Origin: Luidia sarsii | Lineage: Eukaryota > Echinodermata > Asteroidea > Paxillosida > Luidiidae | DNA: 64,000 nucleotides | NCBI GenBank assembly: GCA_949987565.1 | Contig: OX465112.1 | Location: 11,052,536 to 11,116,535, forward strand | Reading direction: 5' to 3' | Shown here: in pieces, positions 1 to 10,176 of the stretch | Layout of the letters: each line of letters starts with the position of its first letter | Numbering within the stretch: the first letter of the stretch is position 1 | The notes under the pieces: model-generated | The model's database searches: none | What the model was told of the DNA's origin: nothing | What the model saw: the letters and a program-made list of their open reading frames with translations, nothing else | Translations under genes and position numbers: made by a program

Positions 1-480
1 ATTAGTGGCAAAAATGGCTGATTTATGAGTCTCCGTTCTTCCAGAGGTCGCGAGAAACCCCCGCAAGGCATTCTTGCATCCGTGCTGCTATGACAACGCT
101 TAGGTTAAGAGATAAACTGAGCTTGAATGGGGTATAATAATATTAATTTCAAAGGTTCGTAACTTGAAATATCTGTTGAATGACAAAAGTAACTCTGATT
201 CACCAGCTTATAATCATTGCAGGCACATCCATTGTTTTGTATGTATTTCCGCCAGAGTCAGTGTCGATGTCCACACGTGTAGGCCTATTTGTACTATGTA
301 TAACCCCTGATCATTTGTATGCCTAATCATTAAAAAAAAAATGGAATTAGGATAATGTAATATAATATGTAAGTCCGTTTGTATTTTTATTTAAAACTGC
401 TTTGAATGTGAAGTGCCACCTTGAGCGTGAATTTTTGGCGGTATACAAGACAATTCATAATTATTGTTATTGTTATGATT
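1..480. other. AT-rich intergenic DNA, no gene seen
   Basis: No coding signal, RNA gene or clear repeat is visible. The sequence is AT-rich with short homopolymer runs. Confidence 0.5.
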
Positions 481-1085
481 TGTTTGTGATGTTAACCAGT
501 TTGGGAACGTAATCATTATTTTCTTTGTATTTGACACGTTTTACATTTCTTACCTTTCACAAGTGCCCTTCCTTTCTGTGTATTTAGAGCGAAGGTACAT
601 CACTGTCATACACCGAGTACAAGGCAGAGCGAACCGTGGCGCAGACACATAGCCGTGCTGCAGTCAGTCTGCAGATCGAAGGTTCGAGGCCCGGCGCCAG
701 CAGAGTACTTTTTTATTTACATTTTGTGTATTTCAAGGCAATGTATAAGAGTGTCATTTGCAGTACAGTTGTAGGAGATCTAAAACTGCTTTTAATTATA
801 TTTTGGCGCTGTACAAGAAAACTCATTATTATTACATGTATTATGATGTGTTTGTGAAGTTGAGTTGTATGCGAAATTAATCCTCATTGTCTTTGTAATT
901 TGCCACGTTTTACATTTCTTACCTTTCACTCGTGCCCTTACTTTCTGTGTATTTATATCGAAGGTACATCACTGTCATACACCGAGAAAAAGGCAGAGCG
1001 AACCGTGGCGCAGACACATAGCCGTGCTGCAGTCAGTCTGCAGATTGCAGGTTCGAGGCCCGGTGCCTGTAGAGTATTTTTTTAA
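481..1085 (+). repeat. Tandemly duplicated tRNA-derived SINE-like unit
   Basis: Two copies of a roughly 369-bp unit lie head to tail. Each carries a tRNA-like segment (about 628-700 and 998-1067) with an A-box-like stretch (GTGGCGCAGAC) and a canonical RNA polymerase III B box (GGTTCGAGGCC), followed shortly by a T run that could terminate Pol III. An anticodon-arm-like hairpin (CTGCA, 7-nt loop, TGCAG) would put CAG at the anticodon. Acceptor-stem pairing is poor and there is no long variable arm as tRNA-Leu would need, so these are tRNA-derived SINE heads and not working tRNA genes. The copies differ at scattered positions, so the duplication is not very recent. Confidence 0.65.
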
Positions 1086-1140
1086 CCTAACTTCTTTGTA
1101 TTTAAAGGTATTTAATGTATAAGAGTGTCATTTGCAGTAG

Positions 1141-1540
1141 AGTTGGCAGAAGCAGCGGTAGCCTACTGGTGTAGCTTGTTGAGCGCTCAGCAAGTCAAGC
1201 CGGGAAAGTTGCCGTCAGTTTCTGGTTGGGGAAGTTGTTGTGGCTTTCTGTGCTTGATCGAAGCTGAGCGCTCAGTTGAGAAAAGGCATAGTTAGCTGGA
1301 CGGACTCAGCCGAACAAATGCGAGATGGTAACCGTAGGTGTGACCTACTTGTCCCCCCGAGTTGAGCGCTCGGCGGAGGGGGGCGGGGAAAGTTGCACGT
1401 GACCCCTCCGGGGGCCACAGGAAGTGGCCTTGACCTGCCTTCCGGTTGAGAAAAAATTCAGCCGATAAGGATTATGGGTAGCCACAGAAAAAGCGCCAAG
1501 ACCCCCGACGAAACGAAAATACGAGAAAAATCGATAACAG
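1141..1540. other. Gene-free stretch with repeated GAGCGCTC palindromes
   Basis: The palindrome GAGCGCTC occurs near 1178, 1267 and 1363, in two cases preceded by TTGA or GTTGA, and GGGAAAGTTG recurs beside it. The segment is more GC-rich than its surroundings and directly precedes the 7-bp array. No ORF or known element is recognised. It could be a diverged repeat or a cis-regulatory patch. Confidence 0.4.
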
Positions 1541-3818
1541 AGAGGGTAGAGGGTAGAGGGTAGAGGGTAGAGGGTAGAGGGTAGAGGGTAGAGGGTAGAG
1601 GGTAGAGGGTAGAGGGTAGAGGGTAGAGGGTAGAGGGTAGAGGGTAGAGGGTAGAGGGTAGAGGGTAGAGGGTAGAGGGTAGAGGGTAGAGGGTAGAGGG
1701 TAGAGGGTAGAGGGTAGAGGGTAGAGGGTAGAGGGTAGAGGGTAGAGGGTAGAGGGTAGAGGGTAGAGGGTAGAGGGTAGAGGGTAGAGGGTAGAGGGTA
1801 GAGGGTAGAGGGTAGAGGGTAGAGGGTAGAGGGTAGAGGGTAGAGGGTAGAGGGTAGAGGGTAGAGGGTAGAGGGTAGAGGGTAGAGGGTAGAGGGTAGA
1901 GGGTAGAGGGTAGAGGGTAGAGGGTAGAGGGTAGAGGGTAGAGGGTAGAGGGTAGAGGGTAGAGGGTAGAGGGTAGAGGGTAGAGGGTAGAGGGTAGAGG
2001 GTAGAGGGTAGAGGGTAGAGGGTAGAGGGTAGAGGGTAGAGGGTAGAGGGTAGAGGGTAGAGGGTAGAGGGTAGAGGGTAGAGGGTAGAGGGTAGAGGGT
2101 AGAGGGTAGAGGGTAGAGGGTAGAGGGTAGAGGGTAGAGGGTAGAGGGTAGAGGGTAGAGGGTAGAGGGTAGAGGGTAGAGGGTAGAGGGTAGAGGGTAG
2201 AGGGTAGAGGGTAGAGGGTAGAGGGTAGAGGGTAGAGGGTAGAGGGTAGAGGGTAGAGGGTAGAGGGTAGAGGGTAGAGGGTAGAGGGTAGAGGGTAGAG
2301 GGTAGAGGGTAGAGGGTAGAGGGTAGAGGGTAGAGGGTAGAGGGTAGAGGGTAGAGGGTAGAGGGTAGAGGGTAGAGGGTAGAGGGTAGAGGGTAGAGGG
2401 TAGAGGGTAGAGGGTAGAGGGTAGAGGGTAGAGGGTAGAGGGTAGAGGGTAGAGGGTAGAGGGTAGAGGGTAGAGGGTAGAGGGTAGAGGGTAGAGGGTA
2501 GAGGGTAGAGGGTAGAGGGTAGAGGGTAGAGGGTAGAGGGTAGAGGGTAGAGGGTAGAGGGTAGAGGGTAGAGGGTAGAGGGTAGAGGGTAGAGGGTAGA
2601 GGGTAGAGGGTAGAGGGTAGAGGGTAGAGGGTAGAGGGTAGAGGGTAGAGGGTAGAGGGTAGAGGGTAGAGGGTAGAGGGTAGAGGGTAGAGGGTAGAGG
2701 GTAGAGGGTAGAGGGTAGAGGGTAGAGGGTAGAGGGTAGAGGGTAGAGGGTAGAGGGTAGAGGGTAGAGGGTAGAGGGTAGAGGGTAGAGGGTAGAGGGT
2801 AGAGGGTAGAGGGTAGAGGGTAGAGGGTAGAGGGTAGAGGGTAGAGGGTAGAGGGTAGAGGGTAGAGGGTAGAGGGTAGAGGGTAGAGGGTAGAGGGTAG
2901 AGGGTAGAGGGTAGAGGGTAGAGGGTAGAGGGTAGAGGGTAGAGGGTAGAGGGTAGAGGGTAGAGGGTAGAGGGTAGAGGGTAGAGGGTAGAGGGTAGAG
3001 GGTAGAGGGTAGAGGGTAGAGGGTAGAGGGTAGAGGGTAGAGGGTAGAGGGTAGAGGGTAGAGGGTAGAGGGTAGAGGGTAGAGGGTAGAGGGTAGAGGG
3101 TAGAGGGTAGAGGGTAGAGGGTAGAGGGTAGAGGGTAGAGGGTAGAGGGTAGAGGGTAGAGGGTAGAGGGTAGAGGGTAGAGGGTAGAGGGTAGAGGGTA
3201 GAGGGTAGAGGGTAGAGGGTAGAGGGTAGAGGGTAGAGGGTAGAGGGTAGAGGGTAGAGGGTAGAGGGTAGAGGGTAGAGGGTAGAGGGTAGAGGGTAGA
3301 GGGTAGAGGGTAGAGGGTAGAGGGTAGAGGGTAGAGGGTAGAGGGTAGAGGGTAGAGGGTAGAGGGTAGAGGGTAGAGGGTAGAGGGTAGAGGGTAGAGG
3401 GTAGAGGGTAGAGGGTAGAGGGTAGAGGGTAGAGGGTAGAGGGTAGAGGGTAGAGGGTAGAGGGTAGAGGGTAGAGGGTAGAGGGTAGAGGGTAGAGGGT
3501 AGAGGGTAGAGGGTAGAGGGTAGAGGGTAGAGGGTAGAGGGTAGAGGGTAGAGGGTAGAGGGTAGAGGGTAGAGGGTAGAGGGTAGAGGGTAGAGGGTAG
3601 AGGGTAGAGGGTAGAGGGTAGAGGGTAGAGGGTAGAGGGTAGAGGGTAGAGGGTAGAGGGTAGAGGGTAGAGGGTAGAGGGTAGAGGGTAGAGGGTAGAG
3701 GGTAGAGGGTAGAGGGTAGAGGGTAGAGGGTAGAGGGTAGAGGGTAGAGGGTAGAGGGTAGAGGGTAGAGGGTAGAGGGTAGAGGGTAGAGGGTAGAGGG
3801 TAGAGGGTAGAGGGTAGA
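1541..3818. repeat. 7-bp satellite array (GAGGGTA)n, about 325 copies
   Basis: About 2.28 kb of essentially uninterrupted GAGGGTA units. G triplets are separated by four-base TAGA loops, which fits the G3N1-7 rule for G-quadruplexes along the whole length of the + strand. Because 7 and 3 are coprime, the minus strand reads as an open 21-bp period encoding a seven-residue repeat; this is an artefact and not a protein. The unit resembles but is not the animal telomere repeat TTAGGG. The near-perfect homogeneity implies recent expansion, or collapse or extension during assembly. Confidence 0.97.
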
Positions 3819-3954
3819 CTACTATTATAACTGTTCAAACTATTATAACTCATTATAATTGATTCTATATTTCAGACAAAATGAACACTTAGTACTCAAG
3901 ACCTTTATTACCTCATCATTCTTTTATTCACTTAATTATAAAATTTTAATAATT

Positions 3955-4440
3955 ATTACGTCAGGCCCACTAAATTTTAAGATTTGCATTTGGGTAATTT
4001 TTGTCAGTAAGCAGTTTGCAACATTTTTGTATATCACTTTCAAATACGGTGATATACAAAATTGTTGCAAACTGCTTACTGACTAAAATTACCAAAATTT
4101 ATAATTTAGTGGGCCTGACGTTTCGATCCTAGCAGGACCTTTAGAAATGTTCTGTTAGGATCGAAACCTCAGGCCCACTAAATTCTAAATTATAAAATTA
4201 TATAAGTGGAAAGGGTGATCAAAGTCACGTGATGTGGCGACGTTTCAGTTGCTAACTGCTAACCTTCATCAGGCAACTGAAGAATGCGCGCTGCGGCGTC
4301 TGTTTATGTCCGCTTTGCCAGTTCCTGTGTACCGGTTTGCGGACGTCGTAGCAGTGATCGTGCGGTTTGGCGCGCGATTCTGGCGTCCACTAGCGGCCCC
4401 GTGGTCCTGTTAGGATCGAAATGTCAGGCCCACTAAATTA
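3955..4440. mobile_element. Foldback MITE cluster (family A: GGATCGAAACGTCAGGCCCAC)
   Basis: At about 3962-4125 two arms of roughly 75 bp are inverted around a short centre near 4040. They share the segments CAGGCCCACTAAATT, TCAGTAAGCAGTTTGCAAC and TTGTATATCAC. The tails TTTCGATCCTAGCAGGACC and CTGTTAGGATCGAAA recur near 4115-4165 and 4410-4440, bracketing a GC-richer insert (4215-4405) that itself begins with a CACGTG E-box. Members of this family recur at 14795-14895, 26560-26735, 51930-52150, 52270-52370, 57890-58050, 59950-60130, 61400-61650 and 61890-61980. No transposase is present. Confidence 0.75.
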
Positions 4441-4506
4441 TAAATTATACAATTATAAGTATTAATAATGATTACACTTTCAAACAAGGTTCAAGTGAAT
4501 TGGCTT

Positions 4507-4621
4507 CTGAAAGGGGGACTGTCTGCTTCTTCTGTGATGCCTTGCCCGGTCTCTTCATAGAATGAGCATCAGGTTGAGCAGCAGGCTGATGGTGCTCGGG
4601 AACACAAGGGTCTGTGATGGA
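4507..4621 (-). repeat. Copy 1 of a dispersed about 130-bp block, possible exon relic
   Basis: This block is similar to 5052-5181 and 8711-8842, all in the same orientation. It is more diverged and shorter than the other two, keeping the GATGCCTTGCCCGG core and the CATCAGG segments. On the minus strand a short frame includes HSMKRPGKASQKKQT. Function unknown. Confidence 0.4.
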
Positions 4622-4848
4622 AAGGAAAGAGAACAAGAAATGATATTATATAAATAGAGGAATCTAAGAAATTTCTAGTAGTGCTCGTGCTTCTAACGAG
4701 AAGCTAATTGATTTCTCCTTCAAGGGCCTAGCATTTTGCTGGGTTGGATGGAATCGGAGTCGGCTGGCTCAAAAAGTGCAGGTACCACTGTCAATAACAT
4801 GTTAACCACTTCACACTTTTTGTTATTTAGGTAAGCCAAGGTAAAGTT

Positions 4849-5043
4849 GTGCATGATAGTCTGTTTAAATACAGGCTGCAGAACAATCTAGTCAGCTGCA
4901 TTGAAAGTTGCGTCAAGTGCAATCATGACAGTGTAGCCACCAATGCTGCATCACAGAATGTAGCATTGCTACAGAAGACTACAGGTACTAGCAAATTGGC
5001 TTTACCTACAAAAGACTACAAAAGACTCATGAAACTGCTTTGA
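4849..5043 (+). other. Short unassigned ORF (64 codons)
   Basis: An open frame with mixed composition and several cysteines, but no recognised domain, no convincing splice partners and no conserved neighbour. It may be chance or an exon of an unrecognised gene. No function is proposed. Confidence 0.12.
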
Positions 5044-5051
5044 TTTCTTAC

Positions 5052-5181
5052 AGGGATCAAGAGATGTGACGCCTTGCCGAGTCTCTCCGAGTCTTCATGG
5101 AATGTAGTAGCATCTCCCAGGTTCAGCATCAGGCTGCTGGCATTCAGGAACACACCATTCAGAGATCCTGCAATCTGCAAT
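5052..5181 (-). repeat. Copy 2 of the dispersed 130-bp block, exon-like
   Basis: Read on the minus strand, an acceptor-like ATTGCAG precedes an open frame containing GVFLNASSLMLNLGDA. The closest match is 8711-8842, where the same frame reads SVFLNASCLILNLGDA. The conserved protein frame next to a good acceptor suggests a duplicated exon or an exon-bearing repeat. The host gene was not found. Confidence 0.4.
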
Positions 5182-5264
5182 GGACGAGAACAAGAGAGGA
5201 CAACTCAATAACAATTAAGAAATGATCTACTCTTCTTCTTTTTTAAACACAGTTATGAAAATGC

Positions 5265-5600
5265 CAGAGGTTTGAGCTTCAAGTCCCTGTTCCAGTCAAA
5301 GTTTTCTTTGCAATTTTCCTTAATTGTTCCAAAGTTCCCAGTCAGTTTCCCCCTTATTTGTTTGAATAAATTATTTGACCTGTAGTTTAAAAACCTGCAT
5401 CCACTTGTGATATCATTGAACTGCTTCAGCCAGCTTAACCACAACTGATTGTTTGCGTCTGAATGAAAATTGACCCCTGGAGAAAAACAGCAATTCGTGG
5501 TAAAATGCTTCCGACTGCTGCCCCATTATTTGACTATTTTGGCAACGCCACCATCTCATGGTTGGATACCGATAGCTCAGATGGAAAGAGCCCTGCAGCC
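5265..5600 (+). mobile_element. Degenerate tRNA-derived SINE, family B
   Basis: It contains the family's CAAGTCCCTGTTCCAGTCAAAG tail signature in shortened form, the GATTGTTTGCGTCTGAATGAAA body segment, and GATAGCTCAGATGG, an A-box-like tRNA segment. Order and identity are decayed compared with the fuller copies near 27000, 43050, 49700 and 53300. Confidence 0.5.
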
Positions 5601-5864
5601 AATTTCATGACAAGCTTAAGCCCGTCTTAGGAAGGGTAACTCGTTCTAACGTAGGTCAAGACACGTCTTAGGATCAATTTCAGCAAAGCTAAGACATGTT
5701 CAATGCATCTCAATTTCAATAGCAACGAGGCTGATCTCATGATAACCATGTGGCATTTGTGCTTCTGTCTGATCACTACAGAGTGTGGCTATACGCCAGA
5801 CACTCCTGCATGACGCCATTGGTTGCATGACATCTTTTGCAAGAAGGAACTGACACGGAGGGTT

Positions 5865-6413
5865 GTGGGTGGAGTGCCTGACTTATAGCCACACTCACAA
5901 CCCAAGAGGGTCCTGGGACTTGACGTCATGCATGGAGTGCCTGGCTTATAGCCACACTCACAACCCAAGAGGGTCCTGGGACTTGACGTCATGCATGGAG
6001 TGCCTGGCTTATAGCCACACTCACAACCCAAGAGGGTCCTGGGACTTGACGTCATGTATGTAGTGCCTGACTTATAGCCACACTCACAACCCAAGAGGGT
6101 CCTGGCACTTGACGTCATGCATGGAGTGCCTGGCTTATAGCCACACTCACAACCCAAGAGGGTCCTGGCACTTGACGTCATGCATGGAGTGTCTGGCTTA
6201 TAGCCACACTCACAACCCAAGAGGGTCCTGGCACTTGACGTCATGCATGGAGTGCCTGGCTTATAGCCACACTCACAACCCAAGAGGGTCCTGGCACTTG
6301 ACGTCATGCATGGAGTGCCTGGCTTATAGCCACACTCACAACCCAAGAGGGTCCTGGCACTTGACGTCATGCATGGAGTGCCTGGCTTATAGCCACACTC
6401 ACAACCCAAGAGG
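5865..6413 (+). repeat. 63-bp minisatellite, about 9 copies, with perfect TGACGTCA sites
   Basis: The unit includes GCCTGGCTTATAGCCACACT, CACAACCCAAGAGGGTCC and CTTGACGTCATGCATGGAG. Because 63 is divisible by 3, both strands give spurious long frames. Every unit junction carries TGACGTCA, the palindromic CRE/ATF consensus, eight times at 63-bp spacing from about 5922 to 6363. Copies differ by a few bases, and two subfamilies (GGGACTTG versus GGCACTTG) are grouped, showing stepwise expansion. Confidence 0.93.
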
Positions 6414-6654
6414 TCAATTCTGGCCACCAGTGAGTTGACCTTTGACACGTTGCAGATGCATAGCAGGATGCGCTCATCGTAGTCGGTGCCAAAATGTCAG
6501 TGGATTTAGGGAAGACTCGTCTCCATGTTCACGGTCAAAAGATCTGCAAGGCAACATGGATAAAATAAGCAGTCACTTTTCTGCCTGCAACATTATAGCA
6601 GTGAAGAAGCACTGCACATGTAAAGGTCTAAGAGAACTTGACACCATCACGTGG

Positions 6655-6800
6655 AGGCAGAGGTTATTACAAGGAGGTACATGTAGAGGTAGAGGCAGGG
6701 ATAAAGGTAGAGGCAGAGACAGCGGCAGAGACAGAGGCAGAGACAGAGACCCAGACAGAAGAAGAGGGCGAGGTACATGTAGTGGCAGAGACAACGGCAG

Positions 6801-6835
<35 letters not shown>

Positions 6836-7025
6836 GAGACCAAGAAAGAAAAAGAGGTAGTCAGGGGAAGCAGCAGAGATAGAGACCCAGACAGAAGAGG
6901 GAGAGGTAGAGTCAGAGGAAGAGGAAGAGGCAGAGATAGAGACCCAGACAGAAGAGGAAGAGGTAGAGTCAGAGAAAGAGGAAGAGGCAGAGATAGAGAC
7001 CCAGGCAGAAGAGGGAGAGGCAACA
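6655..7025 (+). repeat. Purine-rich (GA/CA) low-complexity minisatellite
   Basis: Degenerate AGAGGCAGAGAC-type units give way near 6800 to (GGCACA)n and near 6875-7020 to three units of about 58 bp sharing AGATAGAGACCCAGRCAGAAG. Apparent Arg/Gly/Asp-rich and Pro/Leu-rich frames on both strands follow from composition. Extended purine tracts of this kind can form triplex DNA. Confidence 0.85.
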
Positions 7026-7129
7026 AATCAATGCCAAATGTGTATAATTGTCTACGGACATAAACTTAAGATCACTCAGCTACTTGTAAAGGTATTCAAA
7101 AACCTGGGCTTGTGGAAAACATATTAAAT

Positions 7130-8436
7130 GTAGACTTCTTGTCTTCTAGGGGCAAGCACTGTGTAACTGCCAAATAGACGAAGAGCGCACTCAGTGCATT
7201 AGGCAAGCACAAACTGCCAAAAACATGTAGACGAAGAGCTAACTCAGCGCGTTGGGCAAGCATTAACTGCAAAATAGATGAAGGGTGAGCAGCGAACTCA
7301 ATGGGTTGGGCAGGCACTAACAGCATCACAGATGAGCAGCCAACTCAGTGCATTGGGCAGGCACTAACAGCATCACAGACGAGCAGCGAACTCAACGCTT
7401 TTGGCAAGCACTAACAGCATCACAGACGAACAGCGAACTCAACGCGTTGGGCAGGCACTAACAGCATCACAGACAAACAGCGAACACAACGCGTTTGGCA
7501 AGCACTAACTGCATCACAGACGAGCAGCGAACTCAATGGGTTGGGCAGGCACTAACAGCATCACAGACGAACAGCGAACTCAACGCGTTGGGCAGGCACT
7601 AACAGCATCACAGACGAACAGCGAACTCAATGAGTTGGGCAAGCACTAACAGCATCACAGATGAGCAGCAAAGTCAACGCGTTTGGCAAACACTAACAGC
7701 ATCACAGACGAACAGTGAACTCAACGCGTTTGGCAGGCACTAACAGCATCAAAGATGAGTAGTGAACTCAGTGCATTGGGCAGGCACTAACAGCATCGCA
7801 GATGAGCAGCTAACTCAGTGCATTGGGCAGGCACTAACAGCATCACAGACTAACAGCGAACTCAACGCGTTTGGCAGGCACTAACAGCATCAAAGATGAG
7901 TAGTGAACTCAGTGCATTGGGCAGGCACTAACAGCATCGCAGATGAGCAGCCAACTCAGTGCATTGGGCAGGCACTAACAGCATCACAGACGAGCAGCGA
8001 ACTCAACGCTTTTGGCAAGCACTAACAGCATCACAGACGAACAGCGAACTCAACGCGTTGGGCAGGCACTAACAGCATCACAGACAAACAGCGAACACAA
8101 CGCGTTTGGCAAGCACTAACTGCATCACAGACGAGCAGCGAACTCAATGGGTTGGGCAGGCACTAACAGCATCACAGACAAACAGCGAACTCAACGCGTT
8201 GGGCAGGCACTAACAGCATCACAGACGAACAGCGAACTCAATGAGTTGGGCAAGCACTAACAGCATCACAGATGAGCAGCAAAGTCAACGCGTTTGGCAA
8301 ACACTAACAGCATCAAAGATGAGCAGCAAACTCGGGACGTTGAGCAAGCACTAACAGCATCAAAGATGAGCAGTGAACTTAGCGCGTTGGGACAGATGAG
8401 CAGCGAACTCAACGCGTTGGGCAAGCACTAACAATA
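7130..8436 (+). repeat. 47-bp satellite array with higher-order repeat
   Basis: About 25-27 monomers of roughly 47 bp share GGCACTAACAGCATCACAGA and CGAACTCAACGCGTT. Variant monomers (for example AACGCTTTTGGC, ACAAACAGCGAACACAAC and TCAATGGGTTGGGC) recur in the same order at 7320-7740 and 7930-8340. That gives a higher-order unit of about 610 bp, or 13 monomers. Edges are more diverged than the centre, as expected under unequal crossing-over. Confidence 0.93.
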
Positions 8437-8710
8437 TTTATCACTGGACCATGTCCATAGCAATGTGCAGTATACGTCGTTGGATGCAAGATGTACATGT
8501 ACAGTATCAGGTACAGTACAGTATGGCTAGTGGCGACCAGCCTTTGAGGTCGCGCTGTGTCGTGCCCGTTCGCACGGTACATGGTCCATGCTGCGTGCAT
8601 GGACATGGCTGCGTGTAGCTTATAAAATGTGCACATCAATTTTGCCACCCGCGCAGGCATTCTGCGAAGTAAAACAGGAAAAATCAGTCAGGGGGAGGGG
8701 AGGGAGACTG

Positions 8711-8842
8711 ACCTACTTCTGCTGTGATGCCTTGCCCGGTTTCTCTGAGTGTCTTCATAGAATGCAGCATCTCCTAGGTTCAGTATCAGGCAGCTGGCAT
8801 TCAGGAACACACTGTTCTGAGATCCTGCAATCTGGAATGGAC
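8711..8842 (-). repeat. Copy 3 of the dispersed 130-bp block, exon-like
   Basis: On the minus strand ATTGCAG precedes an open frame containing SVFLNASCLILNLGDA, followed by FYEDTQRNRA. It is the best-preserved pair with 5052-5181. The downstream donor is uncertain. No protein family is recognised. Confidence 0.4.
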
Positions 8843-8849
8843 AACAACA

Positions 8850-9255
8850 AGAAAAGACAGCTACATTAATAAAGGAATAAACTACTCTTGTTTTCAAACA
8901 AATAAAGGAAAAAAATAAAGAAAAATGAGATGAAGTCAATTGAATTTAAATGTGTTTAACTAAATTTTGGCAATTTTTCAGATTTTTATAAATATATATA
9001 TACGTAAGTAAAATGTTTCATAGGCAATTTTCAAAACAGCGATTTCAATTTTTGAGACCATAATGGGCCTATGCATGATTGTTTGTTTAGATGTACACAA
9101 TGTAAAACAATTCAGAAAAAAAAAGTTTTATTTAAATTTTAGCAATCATGACTTCGTTGGGTCTTAAGTGAAGTGAAAAACGATCAGATGACATTTTTTT
9201 TAAACATTTCTTTGTGATTATTGTATCAGGGTTCAAAATTCATAATTTGGGGTCC
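8850..9255. other. AT-rich gene-free stretch
   Basis: AT-rich sequence with short A and T runs. No gene, RNA or known repeat is seen. Confidence 0.4.
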
Positions 9256-9261
9256 ACTGCG

Positions 9262-9540
9262 AAAGAAAAAAAGAAAGTAAGAAAGTAAGAAAGTAAGAAA
9301 GTAAGAAAGTAAGAAAGTAAGAAAGTAAGAAAGTAAGAAAGTAAGAAAGTGAAAAAGTAAGAAAGTAAGAAAGTGAGAAAGTAAGAAAGTAAGAAAGTAA
9401 GAAAGTGAAAAAGTAAGAAAGTAAGAAAGTGAGAAAGTAAGAAAGTAAGAAAGTGAGAAAGTAAGAAAATAAGAAATTGAGAAAGTGAGAAAGTGAGAAA
9501 GTAAGAAAGTAAAGTAAGAAAGCAAGAAAGATGCAAAGGA
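9262..9540 (+). repeat. 8-bp microsatellite (AAGAAAGT)n, imperfect
   Basis: About 33 units of AAGTAAGA with GAGA and GAAA variants. Its minus-strand Leu/Phe/Ser/Thr-rich frames are translation artefacts. Confidence 0.9.
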
Positions 9541-10160
9541 ATTAGCAAAGCAAGAAAGCAAAAAAGTCAGACTATAAGAAAATAATGTATAAGGCCAACG
9601 CAGTATAAAAGCAGGTTACAGTTCAAAACAACAACTTTAACAACCTGAAAATAAATTTAATCAATAAAAGATAAAATCTCTTATTCCAAGGAGACACACG
9701 GTTTGTTTACGCGCTTCGAGTTTGCAGGCGGTCAGCTGTTTTTTGTTTTGGTCTGTGGATCTGTAAACAAGCTCCAGTGAGCGGCACAACCACTTGGCGC
9801 GACGCCCGCGCGCGCGCGGAGTTGACACTTTGTATAACATTTCGGCTCGCCCGCTGGAAAAGAGCGCGAAAAACCACTTTGGTTCGGTTCTCGAGCACTC
9901 AACACGCAAAAAATCATCTTCTCCTTTAATATCTTTAATTTCCTGCCAGATTGTTCTGGTAGTTGTTGTGACAGTATTGTTTTTGGGCTTAGACTTATCA
10001 TTTTGTCGTCTTGGACTGTATTTTGCGAAAGTATTTCTTGGTTGGTGCAAAATTAGGCAAGATTTTTCCATCATTTTTGCATCCGGCAATCTGCGGTCAT
10101 CATTCTGGGGCAGTAGGCCTGCGGCACGCATATACTACTAGCCCGACTAGTCCGTATAGA
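9541..10160 (+). other. Leader or left flank of the Ngaro-type element
   Basis: A CpG-rich patch (GCGACGCCCGCGCGCGCGCGG, about 9799-9819) is followed by about 350 bp without a coding frame, ending next to the gag-like start. It may contain the element's left terminal repeat. The split direct repeats expected of Ngaro elements could not be located by eye. Confidence 0.3.
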
Positions 10161-10176
10161 CTCCGTGGGCGGTGAT

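Noticed and set aside
628..700. Functional tRNA gene (also the SINE heads near 16870, 27280, 43060, 53420 and 56430)
   Set aside because: B boxes are good, but acceptor stems do not pair and the sequences sit inside dispersed repeats.
1541..3818. Telomere or interstitial telomeric sequence
   Set aside because: The unit is GAGGGTA, not TTAGGG, and no TTAGGG blocks border it.
1472..3853. 793-codon minus-strand ORF with a seven-residue STLYPLP repeat
   Set aside because: It is translation of the 7-bp satellite. A 7-bp unit without stops on one strand always gives a 21-bp coding period. No non-repetitive domain or gene context exists.
5789..6448. Cys/Gly-rich repeat proteins on both strands over the 63-bp array
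   Set aside because: The unit length is divisible by three, and the frames change with unit variants as DNA would, not protein.
6573..7063. Arg/Gly- and Pro/Leu-rich ORFs on both strands
   Set aside because: They follow purine-rich low-complexity DNA and have no domain or splice support.
5865..8436. CRISPR array
   Set aside because: The repeats are contiguous with no unique spacers, no cas genes are present, and the genome is eukaryotic.
9226..9561. Leu/Phe/Ser-rich membrane-like ORF on the minus strand
   Set aside because: It is translation of the 8-bp (AAGAAAGT)n array.
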